From contig JALJCQ010000009.1 in NCBI GenBank assembly GCA_023091665.1, positions 2,728,001-2,792,000 of the forward strand: 64,000 bases of DNA, read 5' to 3'. The DNA is from Pythium myriotylum. Its lineage: Eukaryota > Oomycota > Peronosporomycetes > Pythiales > Pythiaceae. This document shows positions 29,322 to 39,004 of the stretch, piece after piece (the first letter of the stretch is position 1; each line of letters opens with the position of its first letter). The notes under the pieces are model-generated. The model did not search any database and was not told the DNA's origin. It saw nothing but the letters and a program-made list of their open reading frames with translations. The position numbers were made by a program, and so were the translations under genes.

Positions 29322-31306
29322 TGACATCCTCGAGCGAATCATCCCGAAAGGAGAGTTGCCAGGGAGAGATATCCATCTCTTTTGGCACTGGATTCATGGA
29401 TTGGGTGGGAATCTGATGGCCGGGAGAAGAGGCGACTCATAGACGCAAAGGCGCGGAAGCTGCGCCAGTCGTCCTTGAAGACAGACTAGGAGAGTCCTTC
29501 GATGCTGAGAAATATCACCACTGAGAAGGAAAATGCGTGATCCCATTTCATGAGCCGGAAGGTCGCGAAAGTCGGAGTTCGTGGATCAGCCACTCAACCT
29601 CATCGATGGGTTGATGGTGGGGTGCGCCTTTCGTGGAAAACGAGCAAGTGTTCCTCGCTACCCGTTCGGGAACCGTGGACAGCACACGAAGTGAGGTGTG
29701 CTCGACTCGGTGGCGTGACCAACCTCGCCGATAGGGGAGGAAGCAAGCCGTTTGATCGATTCATCTCTCTCCATTCCCTCCACGCACGATGGGACCTCCC
29801 AATAGCTTACCAAGCTGGCTCCATTTCATTTAGCCAGTCTAGCTGCAAGGGAATCCAGTCGCCTTCCTACCAATCGCTTATCGACGGCGCCGTCTTCCTT
29901 ACGCAGCATTAGTAGTATCGTGCTCGGGTGCTCAAACCAGCGACGAGGTCGCGCAACTGCGGACGAAGGTGACTGAATTTCGCTGGTGATCGGCTTGAAC
30001 CTGCGCCAAACGATCCCTAGTGCAACAGAGTGCGATCGCAACTGGCGAAGTTGTTGGCAACAGAATACTTCGAGGCCTCGGTCCATCGATCTTCACCATG
30101 TCCAGAATGCGCTTTCGGCACTTCTCGGCATGACATCGTCGGGTAGTTGACTGGTTGATCTCTGCCGGGCTCCCAGGGGACGGTTTCAAATCAATATCGC
30201 TTGAAGCGAGTTCTCACGGCCAGTCGCGTGCCAATACTTGTCAACGTGGCTCTTGTTGAAGTTGACGAAATGTGCCTGAACAGAGCCCAGATGTACGCCG
30301 TCTAAGCTGCTGTCTTAATATGTGGTTACTGCTGTCCAGATAAGAGATATGGGCGAATGCTGAAAGACCCGTTACGGCATTGGGCTCAGCTACACGACTC
30401 CAATGTGAACTAGCAATGTGTGATATAGGCTCAACAGGATTCGGGACCTACGCTGCCACTTCATAGCAGTTCAATTCACCACGACTCCTTTTTTAAACTT
30501 GTCTCCACGCCAGGGGCTGTTTAGCCACGTACATTTCTTCAAGCGTGGCTCGCGCCACAATCCGAGCCTTGTTATGCAGGTTTGGTGATCGTTTTCCATG
30601 CAGAAGCAGCAAAGGCCTATTCCTCTCATGCTTGTTGTATTTTTTTTTCTGGCAAAGGTGTCGTTTACGCTGGCCCTAACATCCAGAATCACAAAGCATA
30701 CGGATCAGTCGTCGAAAACCAAACTTCTGTTTGGCACAACCTGATGGCGGTTGTTCGAATGCTTTCTCTGTACGCAAATCGGCAAATACGCTGGAAGACG
30801 TTCGGGAAGTTGCATCTATTGAGAATAAAGAACTGGGAACTTTTCAACGAACGCATTCTGAGCGGTTACGCTACACGTTGGAGAGAAAGCAGCCAGGAAG
30901 ATGCCAGCGGAGATGGAAGCGCTAGCGCATCGTCTCTTTCAAGTTGTGATTTGGGAAGACGTGTCGTGAAACTGGAAACTTCTTGACAAGTCCTTGAGTG
31001 GAACGTCCACGTTCGAAAATCCCGGTTCGCAGTCTCGCGACCTTCCAACTCCACAAATGCGAGCACGCCTAAACATTCCGACGTGTTGATCAGCATCGGA
31101 AGCGCAGTTGACGGAGTCAATTCACTAAGGCATGTCAGCTCTTCTTTCCGACTTCATCAATTGGCTGGTGCAGCTTCCGCGCCGCCGCCTCTGTTTGTTG
31201 CCTCTTCTGTCAGCCATCAGATTCCCACCCAAATTCTACGATGGATCCAGTTCACAGAATCTCTCCTGGCAACACTTCTGCTCGGATAATTCGTTCCAGC
31301 ATGTCC

Positions 31307-31319
31307 ATTGGCCGAAACC
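31307..31319 (+). promoter_or_regulatory. ATTGGCCGAAACC motif, copy 2
   Basis: Lies about 180 nt upstream of the ATG of channel copy 3. Together with the preceding TGTCC it forms an 18-bp match to 38841-38858. Confidence 0.45.
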
Positions 31320-31496
31320 CACACAAGTGAGTCCCACATGGCAACTGAGTCCACCTCAAGCGATACCAGTCACTGAAGGGGATGAGATTTTATGGAATGT
31401 CGATCCAGCTGTGCGCTAGGCTGACTGTAACTGTACTCACTATTTAATAAGCAGCTCCACCAGACGGCTCATTTCAAGATTGACCCTCCAGTTGAC

Positions 31497-33830
31497 ATGG
31501 GTCCACGGTCACAATCTCGAACTCGTTCGCGATCGCGATCACGATCGCCCACACCTTCGCCGTCGCATGAGTTCCACGCAGTCGGCAGCTCCCACTCGGT
31601 CCACCACATCGGCAACTTGCACTCGGTGCGCCACTTCAGCAGCGCGCACTCGATCATGTCGGCCGCGCGCATCGAAGCCAGCGACTGGACCAGCGTCGTC
31701 AAGTCACACAAACTCACGCTCGAGCACGCGGCCGTGGACATCAACACCGACAGAGTGCTCTACCACATGGAGCTCGAGCTCGCGACGCCGCTGCCACAAG
31801 ATGCGCTCGAGCACGGCCAGTTCCTCTGTCTCTCCTGGCCGTACGGTGGACTCTGGAAGATCGAGCGCGTACGCGAGAAGAACACCAAGATCTCGTGTCT
31901 CTCCTGGCGCAAAACAGACCTCACGCCGGCGCAGGTCGAAGTGCATGCTCGCCATGTCGATGCACTTGCGAAGAAAGTCGAAGACGAGAACTCGTCGGCG
32001 ATCGAGGAGGAGAGCACGGCGACAGACGACTCGACATTACTTGAGCCAGAAGGAGAGGACGGAGTATCACCCACGAGCCAGCCGCCTGCAGCAGGAGACA
32101 ACGAGGACCTGCCGACGTTGTTCGAGTGGAAAATGGCGTGTGGTGTGTGGGCGTCCGATTCCCGCCACTGGTTCATCCACGACGTCGAATCACCGAGACA
32201 GTCATCGGACTCGCCACACAAACGCCAACTGATGGCGAGACTGCTCGTTGGCTTCGCTCCGCTGGAGGCTCAGATCGAGGTCAACGCCGTCACTGCCATC
32301 GACACCGTCGCACAGACGTACGCGGCCGACGTGACGTGGCAAGTCACGCTCCCGGCAATCACGACGTTCCGCGAAGACGCTGCTCTTCTCGAGTTTCTGC
32401 TGATCGTGGATATCGATGCAGGCCAGTTCGAGTTCAGCAACATCACCGAGATGAGAACCGAGCGCGATCTCTCGTCCAGTGTGACGCCTGCTGGATACGT
32501 TCAGTTTAACAGCCTCTTGCCGTCAGGAGAGAAATCATCCAACCGCCTGAATGTCGAGCCTGTGTTCCACCTGCAGTTCAGCCGCCGTATAACCGCAACG
32601 TTCACGGAAGAGATGGCGCTCCACAGCTTCCCATTCGACCGACAGAAGCTCGTGTTCGAGTTCACGACAGGAAGCAGCGGCATGCCTGACGGTGCACTCA
32701 AGCTCATTCCGACTCCTATCGATCCTGGCAGCTTTTCCGTTGAATACTTTCAGCTTGGGAATGTGTTCGATGTGGCATACCATAACCGAGTCTTTGTGAG
32801 CGACATCAAAGAGTCTGGTCCACGCAAGACCATCACGTTCGAGATGGTGCTCGAGCGACACAGCAAGTACTACATTACGAATGTCGCCCTCATCGCAGCT
32901 ATCATCACGTACTTGTGCTTCTTCGTGTCATGGGCTCCGAAAGACAAGAACGGGAACGTCATGGAGACAGGAACCCGCATCCAAAACGCCACCGCGATGG
33001 TTCTCACGGCCGTCACATTCAAGAACCAGGTCGCGAGCCTCATCCCTCAGATCTCGTACTTCACCATTCTCGACAGCTACGTGTTCGTGTGCTTCATGGT
33101 GACGTCGATCGTGACGATCGAGAATGCGCTCTTCCCTTTCTTCGAGCGTATCCTCCCAGGTAATGACTGGGAAGGGTCTGGGCTCTTGCCCTACTCTCTT
33201 TTCGGATTCACGATGCTCAACATCGTCTGGGCCGTGTATTTGCGTCGATGGCTCAACCGCCGTCGCTATGCAGCGCGTGTGCTACTACAAGTGCAAGAGT
33301 ACATCCGCGTCATCACGCACGCCATTCCGCCGAGGTACCGAGCCGAGGTGCTCCACCGGTACCTCGAGACCCAGAACTACGAGGACTGGTGTCGTCCGCA
33401 TTACCTCGTCACCAGCAACGGCGACATCCACATCCAAGCACCAGACGATCGCCCCGTCAACCACGCTCAGAAGCTGAAGAGCGAGGTGCGAATGGAGAAA
33501 CGGCGCACCAAAGCCGACAACGAACTAGCCGTGTTCCAAAGGATCTTTTTCGACATGCGGCCGCCACTCGACCGCCATTCGTCGGCTCCAGCGCTGAGTT
33601 CGCCAGTTGCGCACTCGATTCCGGCTGCGAAAACCAGTGAAGCAGTCTATCAGGCAGGCGAGCGCCGCCTTTCTCACATGACCAGTGTGGCAGCGCTCAT
33701 GGGACAAGCCGTGAATGCTCGCCGCCGCACGGTCAGTGCCAACAGCCATAGAGAAGACACGATTGTCAACATCGAGTCCTTTCGTCGCTATCGAGACGCC
33801 AACGTCAAGCCGTCGAATCGGGCCGAGTAG
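31497..33830 (+). CDS. Pentameric ligand-gated ion-channel-like protein, copy 3
   Basis: Single exon, 777 codons. Core sequence almost identical to copy 2: channel beta-sandwich with FPFDRQ, M1 about 458-480, M2 about 494-515, M3 about 521-545, M4 about 562-585, then a long C-terminal tail with the DMRPPLDRHSSAP segment. Differences are concentrated at the ends: the N-terminus has 15 more residues in a Ser/His repeat region (SHSVHHIG, then LHSVRHFSS), and the last 60 residues carry several changes (GQAVNARRRTVSANSHRE against GHAASTRRRTVSVNDYTE). Both copies look functional. Ligand unknown. Confidence 0.87.
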   Translation: MGPRSQSRTRSRSRSRSPTPSPSHEFHAVGSSHSVHHIGNLHSVRHFSSAHSIMSAARIEASDWTSVVKSHKLTLEHAAVDINTDRVLYHMELELATPLPQDALEHGQFLCLSWPYGGLWKIERVREKNTKISCLSWRKTDLTPAQVEVHARHVDALAKKVEDENSSAIEEESTATDDSTLLEPEGEDGVSPTSQPPAAGDNEDLPTLFEWKMACGVWASDSRHWFIHDVESPRQSSDSPHKRQLMARLLVGFAPLEAQIEVNAVTAIDTVAQTYAADVTWQVTLPAITTFREDAALLEFLLIVDIDAGQFEFSNITEMRTERDLSSSVTPAGYVQFNSLLPSGEKSSNRLNVEPVFHLQFSRRITATFTEEMALHSFPFDRQKLVFEFTTGSSGMPDGALKLIPTPIDPGSFSVEYFQLGNVFDVAYHNRVFVSDIKESGPRKTITFEMVLERHSKYYITNVALIAAIITYLCFFVSWAPKDKNGNVMETGTRIQNATAMVLTAVTFKNQVASLIPQISYFTILDSYVFVCFMVTSIVTIENALFPFFERILPGNDWEGSGLLPYSLFGFTMLNIVWAVYLRRWLNRRRYAARVLLQVQEYIRVITHAIPPRYRAEVLHRYLETQNYEDWCRPHYLVTSNGDIHIQAPDDRPVNHAQKLKSEVRMEKRRTKADNELAVFQRIFFDMRPPLDRHSSAPALSSPVAHSIPAAKTSEAVYQAGERRLSHMTSVAALMGQAVNARRRTVSANSHREDTIVNIESFRRYRDANVKPSNRAE
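31639..33704 (+). repeat. Right arm of the 2,066-bp near-perfect inverted repeat
   Basis: Partner of 26929-28994. The centres of the arms are separated by a 2,644-nt spacer that is not itself repeated. The arrangement could form a hairpin or promote conversion between copies. Confidence 0.9.
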
Positions 33831-34294
33831 AAGTAGTATTATTACCGCAAGTTTCACTGGGAATAGTTAACAAGATCGTGGTATGTGAATTGCTCAACAC
33901 ATCTCTTCCCCGGCTTGATTTAGCTCAGTTCAACTAGCCAGATTTACCCACGCTTGGCCGCACTCACTTGAAGCTGGCCTCCTCTATGAATAGCTTCGCC
34001 GGCAGACTGCTCTCTCCGCATCGCCGAGTTTGGCGGCGCGACGAAGATCGCTCTCAAGAGGTAACCTCCGCTCGGATTGTGATTGAAGCAGTCGGTGCTT
34101 CTCGGCACTTGGACATCAAATGGCTGGCTGGTTGATCTCAGTCGGAGGCGGAATCCAAATCAAGTCGCGTTTTCATGTACCCATCTCGAACTACACCACG
34201 TCTCAGGTTTCTCAATCGGAGTGCTGATCGATCTGGGTGTTTGGGTCGGTGAGCTCGTGAGCAGCTCACTTGGAAACCGACGAGCTCCGTTCGA
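33831..34294. other. Gap before the G-family array
   Basis: No gene seen in 460 nt. It separates the channel locus from the first member of the large paralogous array and presumably contains that gene's promoter. Confidence 0.55.
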
Positions 34295-36310
34295 ATGGTC
34301 CGTGCCAACGACGATGCTGGCGTCCAACGCCGCGTGCTGGCGACGCTGCTGGCCCCGTGGATGGACGTCTACTCGCAAGCGACCGGCACGTGCTCACTGC
34401 CACTCGACGACGACGCGCAGCCGATGACGAACGCCGGACTGGTCGTCACGCTGGACTTCGCCATCACACGTGAGATCTGGGCGGGCACGAACGAGCCGCT
34501 CAGGAGAGACCTGGCGCCGGTCAAGATCGTTCGAATGCGGGAAGCCATCGACTTGCTGCGACTCGCTCTGGCTCTCGAGCCGACACTAGTGTACGATCTC
34601 GAGGACGAAGTGTACTTCAGCACGAATCTCTACGAGGACCAGTTCTCCGCCGAGTTGGATCGTGGAGCTCGCTGCTTGCTTGATCTCTGCTTCTCATTCG
34701 CTGAGCACGACGTCTTCCGCCTTGATAAATTCATCGCACAACAGGTTATTGGCGCTATCCAGCGAGGAGAGGTCTCTGACGACTTCAACTATCTAACGAC
34801 ACGGGATGAGCTCGTGAGGAAGACTCGGGATAAGGGCCGCTTTGGGCGAACTTGTGGCCCTGTCTCTTACTCATTCTACCTCTCCTCCCCGCAAGCAATT
34901 ACACCGAACCTACTCCAGGCTGAAGACTACTTCGTTTTTCTATCAGAACTTGTGGCTAGTGTCCGTTCGATCAGCAAGTGCAACTCAGACGAAACTGCGG
35001 AGGTGGTGATGGTATACAAAAGTCTACGACTTGCAGCCAACCGACTTCACTTGACAGAAAAGGTCGTGGATGCTGCGAGGCGTTTTGCAGCCGCAATTGA
35101 TGGAATGAGATTTGAGTGCACTCATATCGTCTTGGATCCTCGCTATATTGCATGCTCTAGCAGCCTTGTGCGTGACGTCTTGGAAGCACTGGCAACCGAT
35201 TTTGTTAAAGTCAGCATTGGGATGATTGAGCATGAAGACTCGATTCACCCGTTTGATGCGTACGGTCAAGATAGAAGCAGTGCAATTGAGTCGATTTTTC
35301 ACGCTGTCGCGCTCTGTCCCATGGTCGCGAGAGTGAACATCGGAGGAATTATGATGCTTTTCCACGAAGCCTCCAACCGTAAGATTATTTTCCGCGAGTT
35401 GATTAACTCACTGCTGGCACGATCGAGCAGTCTCTCCGAGATTGAGATCGCTCCAGCGACAGGACTATTCGGCCGGGATGAGGCTGTTCTCGCCCAGTGC
35501 ATGGACGAGTGGAAAACACAAAACCCTGGGAAGGAACTTCGAGTTCAGACTTTGATACTCGACTTCGTCGACTCGCAACCCTCTTTCTTCGAAGTTCTAC
35601 TGAAGGGAATCGATGCTGTCGAACATCTCACGCTCGTAAATGACTTGAGTCCGTCTCTCCCAAGCCAAGTCGTCTCTCTTGTCATGGAAAAGTTTTCAAA
35701 CCTTCGTGAACTCACACTTTCAAACGCTTCTATCGATTCAATGGAAGTATTCCATCAACCTGGTCGAGCTGTCTTGAGAAAGCTCATCCTGAAAGACATA
35801 AAATTGAGTGATCCATCCAGTTTTGTGGCCTATCTTGACGAGCTACGAAGGCCATCAGTGTCTTCCACACGAAACCTAGTCGAACTCACGATGTGTCAAG
35901 TGCATCGCGAGCGTAACATTTTCACTCTCGCTGAGAGAGAGGTGGAATCGCTCGAGTCCCTACTCGATGTAAACAAAAGATTAGCAGTGATTGAGGTCAC
36001 CGTAAGCGGGGATCCCAGTTTTTGCCGCGCAGCGCAAACAATGCTTGATGCTCACACAGACGACGCCGTATATGCGCTACTCACGGAAGACGAGAGAAGA
36101 CGCGAGTTATCGAGGAGATGTGCATTCTTCAGTTGTTTGCGCGACTCAGCGGCTGCGGCGAGTGCAGTCCAACGCCAGTTGGATGCATTAGTCGTCCGAA
36201 ACATTTTTGAGTTCAGTTCACCACACGTGCAACGTCAGATAAAAATCACGCGCAAGAAGCCCGTCGAAGAAGACTATGATGATGAAGAACTCGAGCACTT
36301 AGTGGAGTAG
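34295..36310 (+). CDS. G-family protein 1 (unknown, LRR-like)
   Basis: Single exon, 671 codons, no signal peptide or membrane segment. Function not recognised. Marks of the family: REAIDLLRLALALEP (82-96) near the N-terminus, LDPRYIACSS (about 280) in the middle, LRELTLSNASIDSMEVF (about 470), which looks like a leucine-rich-repeat strand and turn, and the C-terminal signature LDALVVRNIFEFSSPHVQRQI (family signature LD..hh..IhxF....VxRxh). It ends in an acidic tail (EEDYDDEELEHLVE). The LRR-like periodicity suggests a protein-binding solenoid (inference). It ends 25 nt from the convergent G2 gene. Confidence 0.75.
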   Translation: MVRANDDAGVQRRVLATLLAPWMDVYSQATGTCSLPLDDDAQPMTNAGLVVTLDFAITREIWAGTNEPLRRDLAPVKIVRMREAIDLLRLALALEPTLVYDLEDEVYFSTNLYEDQFSAELDRGARCLLDLCFSFAEHDVFRLDKFIAQQVIGAIQRGEVSDDFNYLTTRDELVRKTRDKGRFGRTCGPVSYSFYLSSPQAITPNLLQAEDYFVFLSELVASVRSISKCNSDETAEVVMVYKSLRLAANRLHLTEKVVDAARRFAAAIDGMRFECTHIVLDPRYIACSSSLVRDVLEALATDFVKVSIGMIEHEDSIHPFDAYGQDRSSAIESIFHAVALCPMVARVNIGGIMMLFHEASNRKIIFRELINSLLARSSSLSEIEIAPATGLFGRDEAVLAQCMDEWKTQNPGKELRVQTLILDFVDSQPSFFEVLLKGIDAVEHLTLVNDLSPSLPSQVVSLVMEKFSNLRELTLSNASIDSMEVFHQPGRAVLRKLILKDIKLSDPSSFVAYLDELRRPSVSSTRNLVELTMCQVHRERNIFTLAEREVESLESLLDVNKRLAVIEVTVSGDPSFCRAAQTMLDAHTDDAVYALLTEDERRRELSRRCAFFSCLRDSAAAASAVQRQLDALVVRNIFEFSSPHVQRQIKITRKKPVEEDYDDEELEHLVE

Positions 36311-36335
36311 ATATATGAATAGGGTGACTTTCAAG

Positions 36336-38360
36336 TTACTCATCGGCCCAGAGCGTAACGCTCACTTTACGTTGGACGTGCGGGGATGAGAAGTCTAGGA
36401 TTCGGTTTATCAGAACACTGTCCAACAGGCTCTTCGCACTCGAACGGTTCTCTTCGGTCCCTCTCATAACGCTCAGGAAAGCTACGTTTCGACTTTTCAA
36501 AATGGCCGACCGACGCAAAGTGAGATCGCTTGGCAAGTGCTTTCGGTCGAACTGATCGAATTGTACGGACCACTGCTTCATCGATGATGACTCAACAGCT
36601 GCATCCATCGACACATCTCGTAATACCCGGTTTGTCTTCAGCATTTCTACCAGAGCCTGTAATGTTGCTGTATCAGCTCGATATGTCTCGTGCGTAAAGT
36701 CTTCATCTGACTGTTTGAAACGAAGACGCCTCAATGTTGTCGCTAGTCCATGGACTCCGTGCAGCTTCTGAAGGAAACGGATCAAACTTTTTCGGTCCGA
36801 AAGGTGCATATCACAAAGCTCCAGGGACTCTAACACTGGCTTGACTTGAGAGTCTTCGATACTGGGATCGAACACGTCCATACTGTGTATGTTGACATTT
36901 TCGATCCGCAATGTCTTCAGACTTGGAAACGTCATCACTTTTCGAACAACGCTGTCCTGGAGCGAGGCTCCTCCGTGTCGGAAAGAGAGATTGACTTCTT
37001 CGGCATCGTCAAAGGAATTCACGACAGCTGCGACTGTATCAAGTTCGGTATTTGAGAAGTGCAAAACCAAGCCCTTGGCCACCAGTTTCTTGTCTGGGTG
37101 TGTTTGTCGCCACAATGCCGCTTCGTCGCGAAAGCATTCTGCATCATTCGCTGTGAGAATTGTTCCATAATCCATAATGATCTTCGAGTCATGATAATCT
37201 CGTGCGAGAATGTGACGAAAGAGGCATCGGATGACCTCGTGACGGTTAACTGTAGAGGCGCACAATGTGAAGATGCCGAAGAAATCCAGCTCAATTGCGG
37301 TCTCAACTTGAGCAATTGCGTTCATAATTGCGCGGATATTTTCTCGGCGGTCTTGTCCTTCGTCGTCAATATCACCCAGAAGCTCCTCGTCGTGACATGC
37401 TCCAGTTTCGATTCGTAGACTCGTGGATCCTTGGCACAAGGTAGTGATAAACTCTTCGATTTTTTGGTCTGCGCACGAGATCAACCTTGGATCCAAGTTC
37501 AGCCGTTGACACTCGACTGGGATACCAGCATCCATGAAGTTCTTTGCAGCTAGCACAACGCGATGTGTGATACAGAAGCGGCGTAACGACAAATTCACTC
37601 GAGTCACGAAAAGTGGGGCGTGGGTTTTCTCAAGTTCCCATTGAGACGCCGCTGATTGTCGCTGATTTGTTACAACAGTCTCCGAGAAAGCCGTCAAGTA
37701 CACGAAAAAGTCGTCCGCATCTAAGAAACTGAAGTCTTCAAGCTCGCCTGAGTCGATTTCCACAGTGATAGGTATCGGAGATTGGTTCAACCTGGCTGGC
37801 GACTCGTCCTGCCGACCGATGAGTTCGCCCCGCAGGTTTCTAAAGTCTGCATTCGTCGAGAGCCTCTGCCCGAGCCTGTGGATGAAATGGACAGCTAGCT
37901 GCGGCTGCAGGAGCCTTGTCCTGATGCTTACAAACTCAAACGAGAGCCGGACTTCGTATCGAGCGCCGTGGTAGACAAGCGATGCGATCGCGTCTTCGTC
38001 CACAGCGCTCTGATCCACCCATCCGTCCCGACTCGTTCTACAGAGAAACGCTTCGATCGCCGCCGGATCCACGGCGAGCACCAACTGCACCAGGTCGATG
38101 GCCTCTCGGAGCTGGAGCAAGTGTTCAAACTCGTCGTCTTCGTCGAGAATCGACAGCGTCATGTCCACGCCAAGCGTGAGAGCGACGCCGAGGCGGCCGC
38201 CATGGCTCGGGAGACGGTCCCACTTGACGACTTTCGAGGTGAAGAACTCTAGCCACGGCGAGAGCCGAGTGGCGAGACTCGACGGGTTCGCGTCGCGGCG
38301 AGGGCTCGGGGAGCGCGAGTGCGGGCCGATCGAGAGCGGCGACGACAGCGGCGACTCCAT
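36336..38360 (-). CDS. G-family protein 2 (unknown, LRR-like)
   Basis: Single exon, 674 codons. The N-terminus is Ser/Pro/Arg-rich, then REAIDLVQLVLAVDP (85-99), LDPRLISCAD in the middle, LKTLRIENVNIHSMDVF in the LRR-like part, AFLSVMRGTEE and the end signature LDSVLINRILDFSSPHVQRKV. No signal peptide or membrane span. Arranged tail to tail with G1. Identity to G1 is low outside these motifs, so the pair is not a recent duplication. Confidence 0.75.
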   Translation of the reverse strand: MESPLSSPLSIGPHSRSPSPRRDANPSSLATRLSPWLEFFTSKVVKWDRLPSHGGRLGVALTLGVDMTLSILDEDDEFEHLLQLREAIDLVQLVLAVDPAAIEAFLCRTSRDGWVDQSAVDEDAIASLVYHGARYEVRLSFEFVSIRTRLLQPQLAVHFIHRLGQRLSTNADFRNLRGELIGRQDESPARLNQSPIPITVEIDSGELEDFSFLDADDFFVYLTAFSETVVTNQRQSAASQWELEKTHAPLFVTRVNLSLRRFCITHRVVLAAKNFMDAGIPVECQRLNLDPRLISCADQKIEEFITTLCQGSTSLRIETGACHDEELLGDIDDEGQDRRENIRAIMNAIAQVETAIELDFFGIFTLCASTVNRHEVIRCLFRHILARDYHDSKIIMDYGTILTANDAECFRDEAALWRQTHPDKKLVAKGLVLHFSNTELDTVAAVVNSFDDAEEVNLSFRHGGASLQDSVVRKVMTFPSLKTLRIENVNIHSMDVFDPSIEDSQVKPVLESLELCDMHLSDRKSLIRFLQKLHGVHGLATTLRRLRFKQSDEDFTHETYRADTATLQALVEMLKTNRVLRDVSMDAAVESSSMKQWSVQFDQFDRKHLPSDLTLRRSAILKSRNVAFLSVMRGTEENRSSAKSLLDSVLINRILDFSSPHVQRKVSVTLWADE

Positions 38361-38570
38361 TTCCGCGCCAACTGATATGATTTGCGTGGTGACTCAGAGT
38401 CAGAGAGCTCCTGGTCTGAGAAAACTTGACGCCGAGTCTGATTCGACAGCTAATACAGTGAACGAGCCCGACCCGGCCAAGGAGATGGATGGCTTCTGTG
38501 GCCACATCCACCGACGAGACCAGATTCGTCTGCAGCTCCTCGGCAGATCGCTGTCGTCAAGCCTTGTCGT

Positions 38571-38586
38571 CTCTCTCTCTCTCTCT
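38571..38586. repeat. (CT)8 microsatellite
   Basis: Eight CT dinucleotides between the divergent starts of G2 and G3. Confidence 0.9.
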
Positions 38587-38845
38587 CGCAGTCTGCTGTT
38601 TTAATACACTGTAACCGACTCGAGTCAACTGCGAGGATGACCGCCCAGCTGAGACCATGAGACGATCGCATGGTATCAGCATCGTGCGATTGATTGGTCT
38701 GCCGCCACGAAACGGCCAAACGCTCCCTCCACGCAAGAGCTCGGTCGTCTCTTCCGGCCCAGATTGTGTTCAGCGAGGCCTCGCCCGCTGGGAACGACGA
38801 CGATGTCAACTGCCACGGCAAATGGGTTCACGCGACGCACTGTCC

Positions 38846-38858
38846 ATTGGCCGAAACC
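38846..38858 (+). promoter_or_regulatory. ATTGGCCGAAACC motif, copy 3
   Basis: Third occurrence of the motif also found upstream of channel copies 2 and 3. It lies about 147 nt before the preferred G3 ATG at 39005. Confidence 0.45.
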
Positions 38859-39004
38859 GATCGGATCGCCCAATCCTCGAACCTGACTGGCTCCTCGTCT
38901 CGTCAATGGGCCTCTCGACTGCCACGCCGGACACGAAGACCGCCTGCGCACTCTTCGATTCGCTCTGCGAATACCCAGCGTGCGAGCCTTCGCGTTCTCC
39001 CCCA

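Larger units (their letters stand above)
29092..31496. other. Spacer between the two inverted channel genes
   Basis: No convincing gene in 2.4 kb; open frames such as 29550-29912 and 30582-30986 show no family resemblance. The spacer holds both divergent promoters. The outermost 55 nt or so before each ATG are still alignable between the two sides, after which similarity is lost. Confidence 0.6.
38361..39004. other. Region between divergent G2 and G3
   Basis: The plus-strand frame of G3 is open from an ATG at 38657, but this part has no resemblance to the family and contains CCAAT/ATTGG boxes and the ATTGGCCGAAACC motif, so I read it as promoter and leader. It also has a (CT)8 tract at 38571-38586. 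Confidence 0.5.

Noticed and set aside
29550..29912. 120-codon plus-strand open frame in the channel spacer
   Set aside because: No recognisable domain, hydrophobic pattern or splice partners; length is expected by chance in this base composition.
30582..30986. 134-codon plus-strand open frame in the channel spacer
   Set aside because: Begins without an ATG and shows no family features.
26803..33830. Idea that the inverted channel pair is a transposon with terminal inverted repeats
   Set aside because: The arms are complete coding sequences of channel genes, and no transposase or target-site duplication is visible.
38657..39004. N-terminal extension of G3 from the ATG at 38657
   Set aside because: No similarity to other G proteins, and the stretch contains promoter-like CCAAT boxes and the shared 13-bp motif.
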